A stretch of 32,506 bases of DNA from Chloroflexota bacterium. GTDB lineage: Bacteria; Chloroflexota; Anaerolineae; UBA2200. The stretch's first letter is position 1. Every line of letters begins with the position of its first letter. The notes under the pieces are model-generated. The model was not told the origin of the DNA and made no database searches. It saw only the letters and a list, made by a program, of their open reading frames with translations. Positions 22,201-31,301 of the stretch are shown here, piece by piece. A program made the translations under genes and the position numbers. The stretch spans positions 1 through 32,506 of the forward strand of contig JAUWJD010000042.1 of the NCBI GenBank assembly GCA_030607875.1. The letters run 5' to 3'.

Positions 22201-25200
22201 CTACTCATCGGCCAGGGTCATCAGGGTCAATGCCGAGACGCGTCCGGTGGCCCGAAGCTTTTGCGCGTCGATGGTCTCTGGAGTGTCCTCAGGCACGTTG
22301 GTGTACTGCGGACGTTCCCACGACAGCATCACGGCAGGTATTCCACGCTGGTGGAAAGGCTCGTGGTCGCTGCCGGCTTGATACTTCTCGAAGGTCAGCC
22401 GTCCCTTCACCTGTCGGGCATCATTCTCCAGGTGCGCCAGGATGAGCGCTTCCTGCGTTTCGTCGCCAGAGACGATGATGTAGTAGCCAGCTCCCTGTCC
22501 GACCCTATCCAGTTGGATCACGGCCAGAGTCTTCTGCAGTGCATAGGCGGGATGTGTGACATAATACCGCGAACCCAGCAGACCCATCTCCGTGGCGTTC
22601 CAGGCGGCAAAGAGCACCGTGCGACGTGGGCGGTATCCCGTGTCGCGCCACAGACGTGCGATTTCCAGCAATACCGCGACGCCGCTGGCGTCGTTGTTTG
22701 CACCGGGAAAGACGGTGCCATCGGGCAGACTTCCCACGTGGTCGAGGTGCGCGCCCAGGATCAGTACCTGATCGGATACTTGCGGGTCGCTGCCGGGCAG
22801 CACAGCCAACACATTGGCCACGCTCACGTCTGAAGTGACTGCCAACTGCACGTCCATGTGGGCAGACAGCGGCAATGGCAGCACCGGCGGCAGCTCGTCA
22901 AGCTGCCGCGGTGCATATCCAGCCAGTCTGAACAGTGACTCTGCCGCTTGCTCGGTTAGCTCATACACCGGGATGGTCTTTTCGCGCAGCGGACGGACAT
23001 CGCTCGTTTTCACCGCCACGTGCTTTTCCCACTTGTCGGTGATCAGCAGCAACCCACCAGCTCCGCGCGCTGTGGCTTCCCTCGCGTCCTGCCACCGATC
23101 TGCGCTGGCGCGGGTCAGCAGAACGCGACCACCCAGATGCAGATCCTCGTTTCGCACATCTCGCACGTAGACGATAGTCTTCTCGACCTGGCCACTCCCA
23201 GCGTGTCCTCCCAGCAACTGGTGAAAGTCCACGCGGTATTGCAGGCTGTGCGTCTGACCCTCCTCGTCCAGCAAGGCCAGCACAGGCATGGCGGTCAAAG
23301 CGGTGCGAGAGGTGTTCAAGCTCTGCATGTACGTACCGTTGTCACCCGCAGGCTGCAAGCCGTACGAGGCGAATTGGTCAGCGATGTACTGGGCGGCAGC
23401 CTCATTTCCAGGTGTCCCGGCCTCTCGGCCCGTCCAGGCCGGCTGGGCTAGCGTCTCGACGTGTTGCAGCGCACGCTCGCCGTCAAAGCCAAGCGCCGTC
23501 TGGATATCGTCCGGGGCGATGTGTCCACGCAGCACAGACTTGCGCCACTCGGCGTCAAAGTCGGTGAATGCCATGCGGGTTGCCTGGCCGAAGGCTTCCT
23601 GGAAGGAAGTGTCAGTGGCCAAGAGGCGCAGCCACTCCAGGAATGTCTCGCGACCAAAGCGCTGTCTGAAGTACGTTACAGCATCCCAGCCCACACTGTA
23701 GAAAAGCGACAGGTCCTCTGGATCAACTGCACGCCAGTCGTCCAGGTCCTCCACTGTGAGCGGCCGCTTGCTGCGCACCAGGTCGTACACTTCCTGGCGA
23801 TACTTGCGCACCTTGACGTTGCCCCGCTGCGGATCAAAGCGGATCGCTTCGTACTCGGCCGTGCCCTCGTGCAGTGCGCCGTGCTGCACCCCTTTGGCGA
23901 ACAGGGCTGCGTGCGTCAGTTCGTGGGCAATGACGCGCGCCGCGCCACCGGACAGCAGTTGCTCCCTACCCGAGATGTTCAGCTTGATCGACTCGCCCGG
24001 CTCGTTCCAACCTGTGATGCGAAACATGGACATGTAGATGGAAAAGCGGGACAGATCCGACTGATGGTAGAGCTTGATCTCGATGGGCGTTTGGGGATCG
24101 GCCTCCAGATCGGTGGTGACCTGGTCGTAGGCTCGTTCGGCGTCAGCCAACATGCGATCGGCGTAGAGTGCGTACTGGGGGTTTTCATACTTCAGCACGA
24201 AATGCTCGCTGTGCTGTTCCAGGAAGTCAACGTCCGAACAGAGCCAGTGCTCACCTGCGCGCACAAACCGTGCGCGGTAGGTAAGGGGCACTCGCCTCCC
24301 TTCCAGGTTGGGTACGTTGTACCTGACGGTCAGCTCTACCGTTGCCTGGTCGCCATCGAGCGAGATCAGTTGGCTCTCGTAGGCGAATTCGTCGGCCGGG
24401 TATTCTTCCAGATCCTCAAACCAATGCGTTTCCTCCCAGTACAGCACGCGGTTCTCAGGATCCACAGTGGCCAGGAAGGCTTCTTGGTCACGTGCAAGGA
24501 CGGCCCTTGCACGCTGCTCTAGCGTATCCTCGATGCCCTGGGCAGCCAGGTGCCAGGGTTCGAGCAGCGTGGAGGGCCATTCCTCGGACACGACCGCAGC
24601 AGGCGTTTGCAGAACAGACCAGCCATCCGCCTGCAGCACATGGTTGGTCATGGCCCAGGCTTGTGCGTTCCAGAGCGTGCGCTCCTTCGACTCCACTTCG
24701 TGGCGGCTGGGCATGTCCTCAAGCGCCCACAGTGTACCGTCCTGGTAAGCCTGGAGCAACACTGGCATGTGTTGGCTTTCGAGTTGGTCGGCCTCGTCTG
24801 CATCTGTGGCGCGGCGCTCATCCAGCAGTCCCTGGGCGAGCCAATGGACCGTTTGCGTCGGCCAGCCGGTGCGTTGCAGTGCGAACTCGGCCAGAGCAGC
24901 GTTCAGGCCGTTCTGCTGGCTGAGCACGACGCCATCCTCAACCGCCCAACCGCTGGCTTGCTCGTAGCCTTGCGGCGTGCGGTGCAGTGCGTTCAGCAGG
25001 TTGGCTGAGCCGTAGAACGCTACGTGGAGCGTCTCAGGCAGGTCCAGACCCACGTCCTCGGTGAGGAATCCGTACAAGGTGTCTGTTTCCTGCGCCAGAC
25101 GCTCAGCCAGGTCAGGCTGCTGCAGGTGTTCTACGAGGGCATGTTCACTCTGCAGTTCGTCCCAGGCCGGGCCGCCATAGTGCCAGTCGAGCCCCCTGCG

Positions 25201-27072
25201 CACCCACCTGGCGGGGAAACTGGCTGCGACGTCCCTGTCGTCGGTCTGCCAGCGGTAGCGCAGCGTTATGGTCGAAGTTGCCACGTGGCCCGCAACGAGC
25301 GGCTGGCCAACGGTTGCGGTGAACTCGGCCGTGGGGTGGAGCATTAGGCTGCTCAGCCATTCCTCTTGCTGGCGCAGCAACCCGCGGTCATGCGGATCTA
25401 TGAGAGGTAGGAAGGCGTCCAGGTCATGTGTGGCGATGGCCTGTTCGTACTGGGCCTTTAGGTCTTCCAGTTCCTCGTCTTCCCAACTCAGGTTCAACAG
25501 CACCAGGTCTGCCAGTTCACCCGCAGCCTTGAGCTTGTGCGGTTCGATGTTATCCAGGTCGTCTTCTGGGACGTGGTATACGAGTCCGGGAGCGTCGCCG
25601 TCCCACCAGATGTAGAGCGTCGCTGGCACGCCCGCTCCGACGAAGGGGGCGTGATCGCTGCGACCCAACGATTGTGGTGCCACAGCTATGCCCAACTGTG
25701 CAGCAGAGACGATGGATTGGTCCGCTATCAGCCCGCCAGCATCAATGCCCAGGTTGGGAGTTCCCGCACCGACCATGTCGAGCTGCAGCATGCTCACAGT
25801 GTCACTCAGCGGGTAGCGCGGGTGTTCTACATAATACGTCGAGCCATTCAGGCCGATCTCTTCTCCGTCCCAGGCAGCAAAGAGCACTGTGCGTCTGGGC
25901 ACATAGCCCTGCTCTTGCCACTGCTGGGCGATTTCCAGGAGGACGGCAATGCCAGAAGCGTTGTCGTTAGCCCCAACCCAAGCAGTGCCGTCTGGGTCGG
26001 CGCCTATGTGGTCGTAGTGACCGCCGATGATGACGATTTGCTGCACACCGTCCGGATCAGAGCCAGGCAGCACACCCAACACGTTGCGGCCGGTGGCGTC
26101 CGTCCGGTACAACATTGGCAGATCAACTCGCACACGCGTGGCCAGGGGGCGTGCCTGGTATTCGATGCTGAGGTCGTCGAGCGTCAGTCCGCTGCCGGCC
26201 AACAGGTCGCTTGCCACCTCTGGGTCGACGAGGAAGGCAGGAATACCTTGTGGCAGCAGGGCGTTGCTGCGTGCCGTACGGCGCATGCGGAAGTAGATGC
26301 CTCCTTCGCGCATCAGCAGCACCGCTTTGGCACCATGCTCCAGCGCCTGGCGCAGGATTGGGTCGGGTGGGTACTGGTAGCGGCAGAGCACGATGGCCCC
26401 TTCGACATTGAGCCCGTCGTAGTCATCGTGATTACCGTCACTGACCCATACTACTGGCCCCTCAGCCTGGCCTCCGTCTGCGTAGCCACCAAGCCAGATG
26501 GTGTAGTCGTAGCGGAAGTGATACTCCTTCAGCGTTTGGCCGTCGTCGTCGAGCAACTCGAAGCTGGGCATGGCAGCAAGCTCTGCGTACGGCACCGGGA
26601 ATTCCTGGAAGAAGGTGCTGCTGTCGCCCGCGGGCTGCAAGCCGTATTCGGCGAAGCGTTCGGCGATCCAGTCGCCGGCCAGCCGGCCGCCAGGGGAGCC
26701 AACGGCACGACCAGCGTATTTGGCCTTGGTCAGTTCGGCGATGTCAGCCAGGGCACGATTGACGTCAAAGGCTTGCGCTAGGGTCAACCACTCTTCCTGC
26801 TGGACGATCTGCCCGGCATCGCGCACCACAGGCAGGACGTCCGGGGTGCCCTCAGTCGTGGGCTGCACGGTCTCGCTTGCCTGGGGTGTAGCTCGGGCCA
26901 CGACAGATGGCCGCGCTGTTGGTCTGGGCTGGGCAGCGGCAGGCGTGAGTTGCGGCCGGGACCACCACACACCCAATGCCATGGCCCAGATGGCCAGCAA
27001 CAAGGCCACGATGGGCAGCCACTTGGGGTTGGGTAGCCTGCGCCTGGTTGGTTGCTGCGAAATGTTGTCCAT
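22201..27072 (-). CDS. Giant membrane-anchored multi-peptidase protein (M28 - gluzincin repeats - M28)
   Basis: A 1623-residue protein with one N-terminal membrane helix (about residues 18-37), then a Pro/Thr-rich linker, so the body lies outside. Domain order: (1) M28 aminopeptidase with inserted PA-like domain, zinc ligands and base intact (GGHYDHIG His352, GANDNASG Asp370, DGEEIG Glu404-405, QLDMVG Asp432, SDHAPF His474); (2) an NTF2-like part and a gluzincin-like domain lacking HExxH (about 530-850); (3) a second NTF2-like part and a gluzincin with VIAHELTHAAL (1050-1054) and LHEGTAEYE (Glu1069); (4) a second M28 (about 1190-1623) with GANNDASG and WNATEMG, so the bridging Asp and base Glu are lost. 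The start at 27072 leaves a 79-base gap to the previous gene. Probably acts on peptides at the cell surface. Confidence 0.85.
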   Translation of the reverse strand: MDNISQQPTRRRLPNPKWLPIVALLLAIWAMALGVWWSRPQLTPAAAQPRPTARPSVVARATPQASETVQPTTEGTPDVLPVVRDAGQIVQQEEWLTLAQAFDVNRALADIAELTKAKYAGRAVGSPGGRLAGDWIAERFAEYGLQPAGDSSTFFQEFPVPYAELAAMPSFELLDDDGQTLKEYHFRYDYTIWLGGYADGGQAEGPVVWVSDGNHDDYDGLNVEGAIVLCRYQYPPDPILRQALEHGAKAVLLMREGGIYFRMRRTARSNALLPQGIPAFLVDPEVASDLLAGSGLTLDDLSIEYQARPLATRVRVDLPMLYRTDATGRNVLGVLPGSDPDGVQQIVIIGGHYDHIGADPDGTAWVGANDNASGIAVLLEIAQQWQEQGYVPRRTVLFAAWDGEEIGLNGSTYYVEHPRYPLSDTVSMLQLDMVGAGTPNLGIDAGGLIADQSIVSAAQLGIAVAPQSLGRSDHAPFVGAGVPATLYIWWDGDAPGLVYHVPEDDLDNIEPHKLKAAGELADLVLLNLSWEDEELEDLKAQYEQAIATHDLDAFLPLIDPHDRGLLRQQEEWLSSLMLHPTAEFTATVGQPLVAGHVATSTITLRYRWQTDDRDVAASFPARWVRRGLDWHYGGPAWDELQSEHALVEHLQQPDLAERLAQETDTLYGFLTEDVGLDLPETLHVAFYGSANLLNALHRTPQGYEQASGWAVEDGVVLSQQNGLNAALAEFALQRTGWPTQTVHWLAQGLLDERRATDADEADQLESQHMPVLLQAYQDGTLWALEDMPSRHEVESKERTLWNAQAWAMTNHVLQADGWSVLQTPAAVVSEEWPSTLLEPWHLAAQGIEDTLEQRARAVLARDQEAFLATVDPENRVLYWEETHWFEDLEEYPADEFAYESQLISLDGDQATVELTVRYNVPNLEGRRVPLTYRARFVRAGEHWLCSDVDFLEQHSEHFVLKYENPQYALYADRMLADAERAYDQVTTDLEADPQTPIEIKLYHQSDLSRFSIYMSMFRITGWNEPGESIKLNISGREQLLSGGAARVIAHELTHAALFAKGVQHGALHEGTAEYEAIRFDPQRGNVKVRKYRQEVYDLVRSKRPLTVEDLDDWRAVDPEDLSLFYSVGWDAVTYFRQRFGRETFLEWLRLLATDTSFQEAFGQATRMAFTDFDAEWRKSVLRGHIAPDDIQTALGFDGERALQHVETLAQPAWTGREAGTPGNEAAAQYIADQFASYGLQPAGDNGTYMQSLNTSRTALTAMPVLALLDEEGQTHSLQYRVDFHQLLGGHAGSGQVEKTIVYVRDVRNEDLHLGGRVLLTRASADRWQDAREATARGAGGLLLITDKWEKHVAVKTSDVRPLREKTIPVYELTEQAAESLFRLAGYAPRQLDELPPVLPLPLSAHMDVQLAVTSDVSVANVLAVLPGSDPQVSDQVLILGAHLDHVGSLPDGTVFPGANNDASGVAVLLEIARLWRDTGYRPRRTVLFAAWNATEMGLLGSRYYVTHPAYALQKTLAVIQLDRVGQGAGYYIIVSGDETQEALILAHLENDARQVKGRLTFEKYQAGSDHEPFHQRGIPAVMLSWERPQYTNVPEDTPETIDAQKLRATGRVSALTLMTLADE

Positions 27073-27151
27073 GTTACTCGCTTCTAATTGTGACGTCCAT
27101 CCCGGCTTCTCGGTCCTGTCGCCCAGGACAGGGTGAGCGCAGAAGGCCATC

Positions 27152-28324
27152 CTACTTGGCCTCCAGCGTCAACCACGTGGGCTGGCCCTCGAACCCCGCT
27201 TCCGAGGTCAGGCGTGAAGCCTGACCTGATCCAAGGTCCAATAGGAAGATGTCCGGATACGGCGCCGCCCTCCGCGGGCCACCAGCGTATGAGGCATAGG
27301 CCAGATAGTGGCCATCAGGAGAGACAGCCACATGCATGGCATAGTCGTGGGGGCCGCTGAGCCGTTCCCAGCGCCCTGCGCCAGGCTCGGCAGGACGCAT
27401 GTAAATTTGACCGACATGTGATCCATGCTGTGGCGACGCGATTGCCAGCAGCGTGCCGGCCTCGCTCTGGGCACCAGGCGGCCACGCCGAGGCCCAGAGC
27501 AGCTCAGCTACCTCGCCGGGAGGTGGATCCAGTTCATAAGACTCGGTGCCATCGGGATGCAGGATGTGGATCCTACGATCTTTTGTCCAATACGTTGCCA
27601 GCTCCACGCCATCGGGTGACCAGCAGGCTGCAGGGACGGGCCCTTCCAGAACGATCTGGCCTGTCTGGATGTCCAGCAGCTTGGATTCAAGCTCATTTGA
27701 CTCGATCATGGTCAGGATGACCAGCGGGTCTGCCGGTGACCAGGACAGGCGCGTAAGCGCAGCACCAATGGTGATGACAAGTTTCGGCTCTCCTGATTCC
27801 ACGTCAGCGACATACACCCCCAGGTCTTCAAGGCGCAGTTGGCCGTCGTTGTTGAGATCTTCGACGGCGCCGAAAACGAGCTGCTTCCCGTCGGGTGACC
27901 ACGACGGCGCCACGGTCCAGACGCGCTCCAGGCTTCCGCTGACTTTGGTAGGCTCGCCTCCCAGAGCATTCATGACGTATACACCGCCCCGTGCACCGAC
28001 ACCCGACTCGGTTGAGCCAGTGCTGGGCTGCAAACGCAGAAAAGCAATGCGGTGAGTGTTCGCTCCTTTCGGAAGCCACGGTTCGGATACGGCAAATGCG
28101 TGCCTGAAATCGGAATCGGTAAGCTGTGTGACGTTCATGCCGAGCAAATCGCAACTATAGATTTGCGAGGATTCCTCCGTGAAGGACGTATAGGCTATCC
28201 GATAGTTGGGCTCTCCCGAGGACATCCGTCTGCTCAGCGCGAATAGGTAGGCTGTTGCAGCACTCAGTCCCACGGCGACGACGGCCAAGAGGATCCACAG
28301 TGTCTTTTGTACACGTTCGCTCAT
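27152..28324 (-). CDS. Membrane-anchored TolB/WD40-like beta-propeller protein
   Basis: A 390-residue protein with one N-terminal membrane helix (about residues 7-27, KTLWILLAVVAVGLSAATAY) and an external beta-propeller. The blades show the usual motifs PSWSPDGKQLVF, LSWSPADPLVIL, ACWSPDGVELATYW and VAVSPDGHYLAYAS. The segment EDLNNDGQLRLEDLGVY (about 148-164) looks like an EF-hand or dockerin-type calcium loop placed within a blade. I start at the ATG at 28324 because it directly precedes the helix; the ribosome site is weak. It lies between the OppC-M28 fusion gene and the giant peptidase on the same strand. Propellers like this often bind peptides or partner proteins; the exact role is unknown. 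Confidence 0.78.
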   Translation of the reverse strand: MSERVQKTLWILLAVVAVGLSAATAYLFALSRRMSSGEPNYRIAYTSFTEESSQIYSCDLLGMNVTQLTDSDFRHAFAVSEPWLPKGANTHRIAFLRLQPSTGSTESGVGARGGVYVMNALGGEPTKVSGSLERVWTVAPSWSPDGKQLVFGAVEDLNNDGQLRLEDLGVYVADVESGEPKLVITIGAALTRLSWSPADPLVILTMIESNELESKLLDIQTGQIVLEGPVPAACWSPDGVELATYWTKDRRIHILHPDGTESYELDPPPGEVAELLWASAWPPGAQSEAGTLLAIASPQHGSHVGQIYMRPAEPGAGRWERLSGPHDYAMHVAVSPDGHYLAYASYAGGPRRAAPYPDIFLLDLGSGQASRLTSEAGFEGQPTWLTLEAK

Positions 28325-28358
28325 AGGCTGAAAGTCCAGTTTCCTGTTGTCAGTTCTC

Positions 28359-28440
28359 AGTACACGAATCACACAAAAAGGCACGAATAATACGAACTAT
28401 TAGCATGATTCTTCGTGTCTTTCGTGGTATTTCATGTACC
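28359..28440. repeat. Imperfect 80-base palindrome between the OppC-M28 and propeller genes
   Basis: The two halves of 28359-28440 are imperfect inverted copies built on tacacgaatcacac and gtgtctttcgtgg words. This is the same 'ttcgtgtaattcgtg' style of spacer repeat as at 8448-8470. On the transcript it would fold into a long weak hairpin inside the presumed operon and could affect mRNA processing. Confidence 0.6.
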
Positions 28441-28470
28441 GATCCAATCCCCGTGCGTTGACGGCAATCG

Positions 28471-30933
28471 CTAGTAATCGTACTCGCGGCCCAGGGTGAT
28501 CAGGGCCAGGTTAATGGCCTGGCCAGCTACGCTGAGTTGGGCCACGTTGATGTTGTCGATGGTGTCCTCGGTCGGTGGCAGGCCGTCATCGGCCCAGCCG
28601 ACGGTCAGGTTTTGTGCTCGGAAAGCGTTCTGGTAGGGATGGTGTCCCGTGGCGCCCTCCCTGGCAGGGACTCCGTTGCTGTCTGCGGTGCGCAGCAGCA
28701 AGTCAGCCAGTTTTGCGTCCCCGCTGACCCGCAACTCGTTGCCACCGCGCCCCAGTCCATCGAGGTTGATCACCGCTGCGATTTCGAGTACGGAATAGGG
28801 CGACTGGACTGTAAGGTACTCGTGGGCTCCTGAATGTTCCCACTCGCCACCGGCCCAGGCCGCAAAGTACATGGTGCGGCGTGGCTGAAAGCCGCGCGCT
28901 GTCCACAAACGCAGAATTTCCAGCATCACCGCCACGCCTGACGCCCCGTCGTTGGCGCCTTGCAGCACGGTGCCGTCAGGCTGCCGGCCTGCGCCGTCAT
29001 AGTGTGCCGCGACGATGACCAGTTGCTTGTTCAGTTGTGCATCAGCGCCTCTGAGGACGCCCAGAACGTTGTCCGTTGTGACCTCGTGCACTGGCGAGAG
29101 CTCCAGGCGCATGTGTAGGCGGCGGCTCAGCTCGTGCATCTCCCAGGGAGGCTCTTCTGGCGCCGGTTGCGCGCTCTGTTGGATCAGTTCTTCCACGCTC
29201 AGCCCGTCAGGAGCAAGCAGTTCATCGGCCGCGGCGGCTTTGATGTGGAAGATGGGCAGCACGACTGGCCGCAGATAGTCCTTGTCTGAATCGGCCAATT
29301 GCAGGCGTGGTGTGATGTCGTTATCGTTGATGACCACAATGCCTTCGGCACCGTGAAGGAGTGCTTCCACGGCGAAATCAGGCGGCGCATTGTCGGCCAG
29401 ATAGAGCGCGATCCGGCCCCGCAAATCCAGGCCTTCGAACTCCTCGATTCTGTAGGACGGCTTGGAGAACGTGAGCAGGGCTACTGGAGCATTGGCTTCT
29501 CCCGGCCCACCGTGCCCGTTGATGTCCACTCCAAAGTCCACATGGTAGGTGAAAGAGCGCACTGTCTGTCCCGTCTCATCGAGCAGCGCCAGCACGGGCT
29601 GTGTGGTGGGCGTCACCACTTGCGAGCTCCAGGATAGGCGGTAGTCTAGCCCCAGCTTGAGCGTTTCCAGGCCGTACTCGTCAAAGCGGTCGGCGATGTA
29701 TGCGGCTGCGGCATCTGCGCCGGGTGTGCCTGCTTGGCGTCCTGCCATCTCGGGCGTGGTTAGTGCCTGAAGGTGAGAGAAAGCGGCTTCGTCGTCAAAG
29801 CGCTGCGCCAGGCCAGCATACGAGGGCGCTGGTCCAACGTGGGTGACGATGTATGCCGTGGCCAGGCTGATGGCGGCGATGACCAGTACCATGCGCTTGC
29901 TGAGGAGAAAGGCCGTGCTGACGCCGCGCCGCTGCACGATGCGGCGCAGCCCTTCACCAAGCAGGTTGAAGCCTAGTACGGCCAGGAAAAAGATCAGAGC
30001 GGGATAAAGGACCATCCAGGTCCGGCTTCGTGCGTACTGGCGCGCCCCAGCCATCATCGCACCCCACTCTGGGATGTCCGGGATGTTGAGCACCGTCGTG
30101 TCACCTATCTGCACCCAGGTGCCCCCGCCGATGAATACACCGATAAAGCCCAGCTCGCCCATGATCATGAGCACAGCGCCCATCTCCAGCACGGCGATAA
30201 TGACCAGGGCCGGGAGCACGTTGGGCAGGATGTGGCGGATAGCGATGTCCAGACCGCTCAGGCCGATGACCCGTGCCCCTTCGATGAACGGCTTGCGGCG
30301 CACAATCATGAACTCACTGCGAATGTACTGGGCGATCTCGGCCCAGCCGACGAAGCAGAGGGCAAGAATAAAGACCGTAATGCCACGTTGGATGCCCAGA
30401 GCAAAGATCAGGATCATACCGGTCAGCAGTGTGGGCAATGCGCTGCTCACCTCCACCAAGCCCATCACGGCACGGTCGATCAGGCTACCTTCGTTCCAGC
30501 CTGCGAGCATACCCAAAAACGAGCCCAGCAGAACGCGCGCCGTGGCAATGAACAAGCAAGCCACCAGGGTATTCCGGGTACCGTAGAGTAACATGCTGAG
30601 GATATCGCGCCCCCACTGATCGCTTCCCAGCGGCAGGCCAGGCATGGGTGGGAACGGAGGCGTCATGAACTGTCCATCGACGACCATCGTGCTGCGCTGG
30701 CCGGACAGGTAAGGGTTCGCTGGAGCCAGCAGCGGGCCAAAAAGCACAATCATGAACAGCCCCAGTACGATCAGAGCGCCGATTATGAGGGGCGCGTTCA
30801 CCTCCAGGCGAAAACGAGGCCGGCGGTGCTCCTCCATTCGGGGCTCTGGCGGCAGTTGGATGGGTTCTGCCTTGACATCGAGCCAGGTGAGATCCGGTTC
30901 TGAGTGAATGGCGCGTTTCAGTCTCTTGAGCAA
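28471..30933 (-). CDS. OppC/DppC-like ABC permease fused to an extracellular M28 peptidase-like domain
   Basis: An 820-residue fusion. Residues about 1-335 are a peptide-type ABC permease: N-terminal cytoplasmic stretch, helices from about 48, the GSDQWGRDILSMLLYGTR motif typical of OppC, and the EAA loop EGARVIGLSGLDIAIRHILP (about 218-237). An additional helix, RMVLVIAAISLATAYIV (about 347-363), would carry the C-terminus outside. Residues about 375-820 form an M28 module with PA-like insertion. Zinc ligands are kept (AAHYDG His644, GANDGASG Asp662, Glu697, INLDG Asp725, GHHPY His764), but the general-base Glu is Gly696 (AGGEWE). So it probably binds but does not cut peptides. The TTG start at 30933 is uncertain; an ATG 32 codons later is possible. 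Confidence 0.88.
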   Translation of the reverse strand: MLKRLKRAIHSEPDLTWLDVKAEPIQLPPEPRMEEHRRPRFRLEVNAPLIIGALIVLGLFMIVLFGPLLAPANPYLSGQRSTMVVDGQFMTPPFPPMPGLPLGSDQWGRDILSMLLYGTRNTLVACLFIATARVLLGSFLGMLAGWNEGSLIDRAVMGLVEVSSALPTLLTGMILIFALGIQRGITVFILALCFVGWAEIAQYIRSEFMIVRRKPFIEGARVIGLSGLDIAIRHILPNVLPALVIIAVLEMGAVLMIMGELGFIGVFIGGGTWVQIGDTTVLNIPDIPEWGAMMAGARQYARSRTWMVLYPALIFFLAVLGFNLLGEGLRRIVQRRGVSTAFLLSKRMVLVIAAISLATAYIVTHVGPAPSYAGLAQRFDDEAAFSHLQALTTPEMAGRQAGTPGADAAAAYIADRFDEYGLETLKLGLDYRLSWSSQVVTPTTQPVLALLDETGQTVRSFTYHVDFGVDINGHGGPGEANAPVALLTFSKPSYRIEEFEGLDLRGRIALYLADNAPPDFAVEALLHGAEGIVVINDNDITPRLQLADSDKDYLRPVVLPIFHIKAAAADELLAPDGLSVEELIQQSAQPAPEEPPWEMHELSRRLHMRLELSPVHEVTTDNVLGVLRGADAQLNKQLVIVAAHYDGAGRQPDGTVLQGANDGASGVAVMLEILRLWTARGFQPRRTMYFAAWAGGEWEHSGAHEYLTVQSPYSVLEIAAVINLDGLGRGGNELRVSGDAKLADLLLRTADSNGVPAREGATGHHPYQNAFRAQNLTVGWADDGLPPTEDTIDNINVAQLSVAGQAINLALITLGREYDY

Positions 30934-31301
30934 GTCAGGCTCACTTCTCTACTGCTTCATGCACTGAAGGTGGCTAGACCTCTTTGGTTGGACACTTGCA
31001 CCCCGTTCGGGCCGCGAGCCCGCCGCCGTTCGTCGCTCGCGACGAAGATACTACGCGAGGGCGAGACGGCCTGCGCTGCGCTCCGGCGCAAGTGCAAGTG
31101 TTGCCGTCCCGTCGAGCCATCGCCTGTGGCGAGACCTTCGGCGGGACGAACGATATGAAAATGGCTGCCCAAGTGTAGCGACCTTCGGCGCAGTACTCTG
31201 TGAACTGGCGACAATGACCAAAGTCGTCGCCACGGTCTGTACATAACGGATGAAGTTATCACCACAAAGTGTCGGGTTGAATGAATGGGTCAGCAGCGAT
31301 G
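30934..31301. other. Spacer between the two permease genes, GC-rich repeats
   Basis: This 368-base gap between oppB-like and oppC-M28 genes has no convincing reading frame. It contains several GC-rich inverted words (for example cgtcccg ... cgggacg near 31105-31147, and acttgca/tgcaagt near 30992 and 31090) and one arm of the 25-base inverted repeat described at 31178. A gap of this size is unusual between OppB and OppC genes, which normally abut. Confidence 0.55.
31178..31202 (+). repeat. Arm of a 25-base inverted repeat flanking the oppB-like gene
   Basis: The sequence gcgaccttcggcgcagtact followed by ctgtg matches the reverse complement of 32243-32267 at 23 of 25 positions. The two arms lie on either side of the whole oppB-like gene (31302-32222). 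A shorter third relative, ttggcaaccttcgg, sits at 32313-32326. Confidence 0.75.

Noticed and set aside
25537..26781. 414-codon plus-strand frame opposite the giant peptidase gene
   Set aside because: No domain recognised, and the opposite strand encodes an intact M28 domain.
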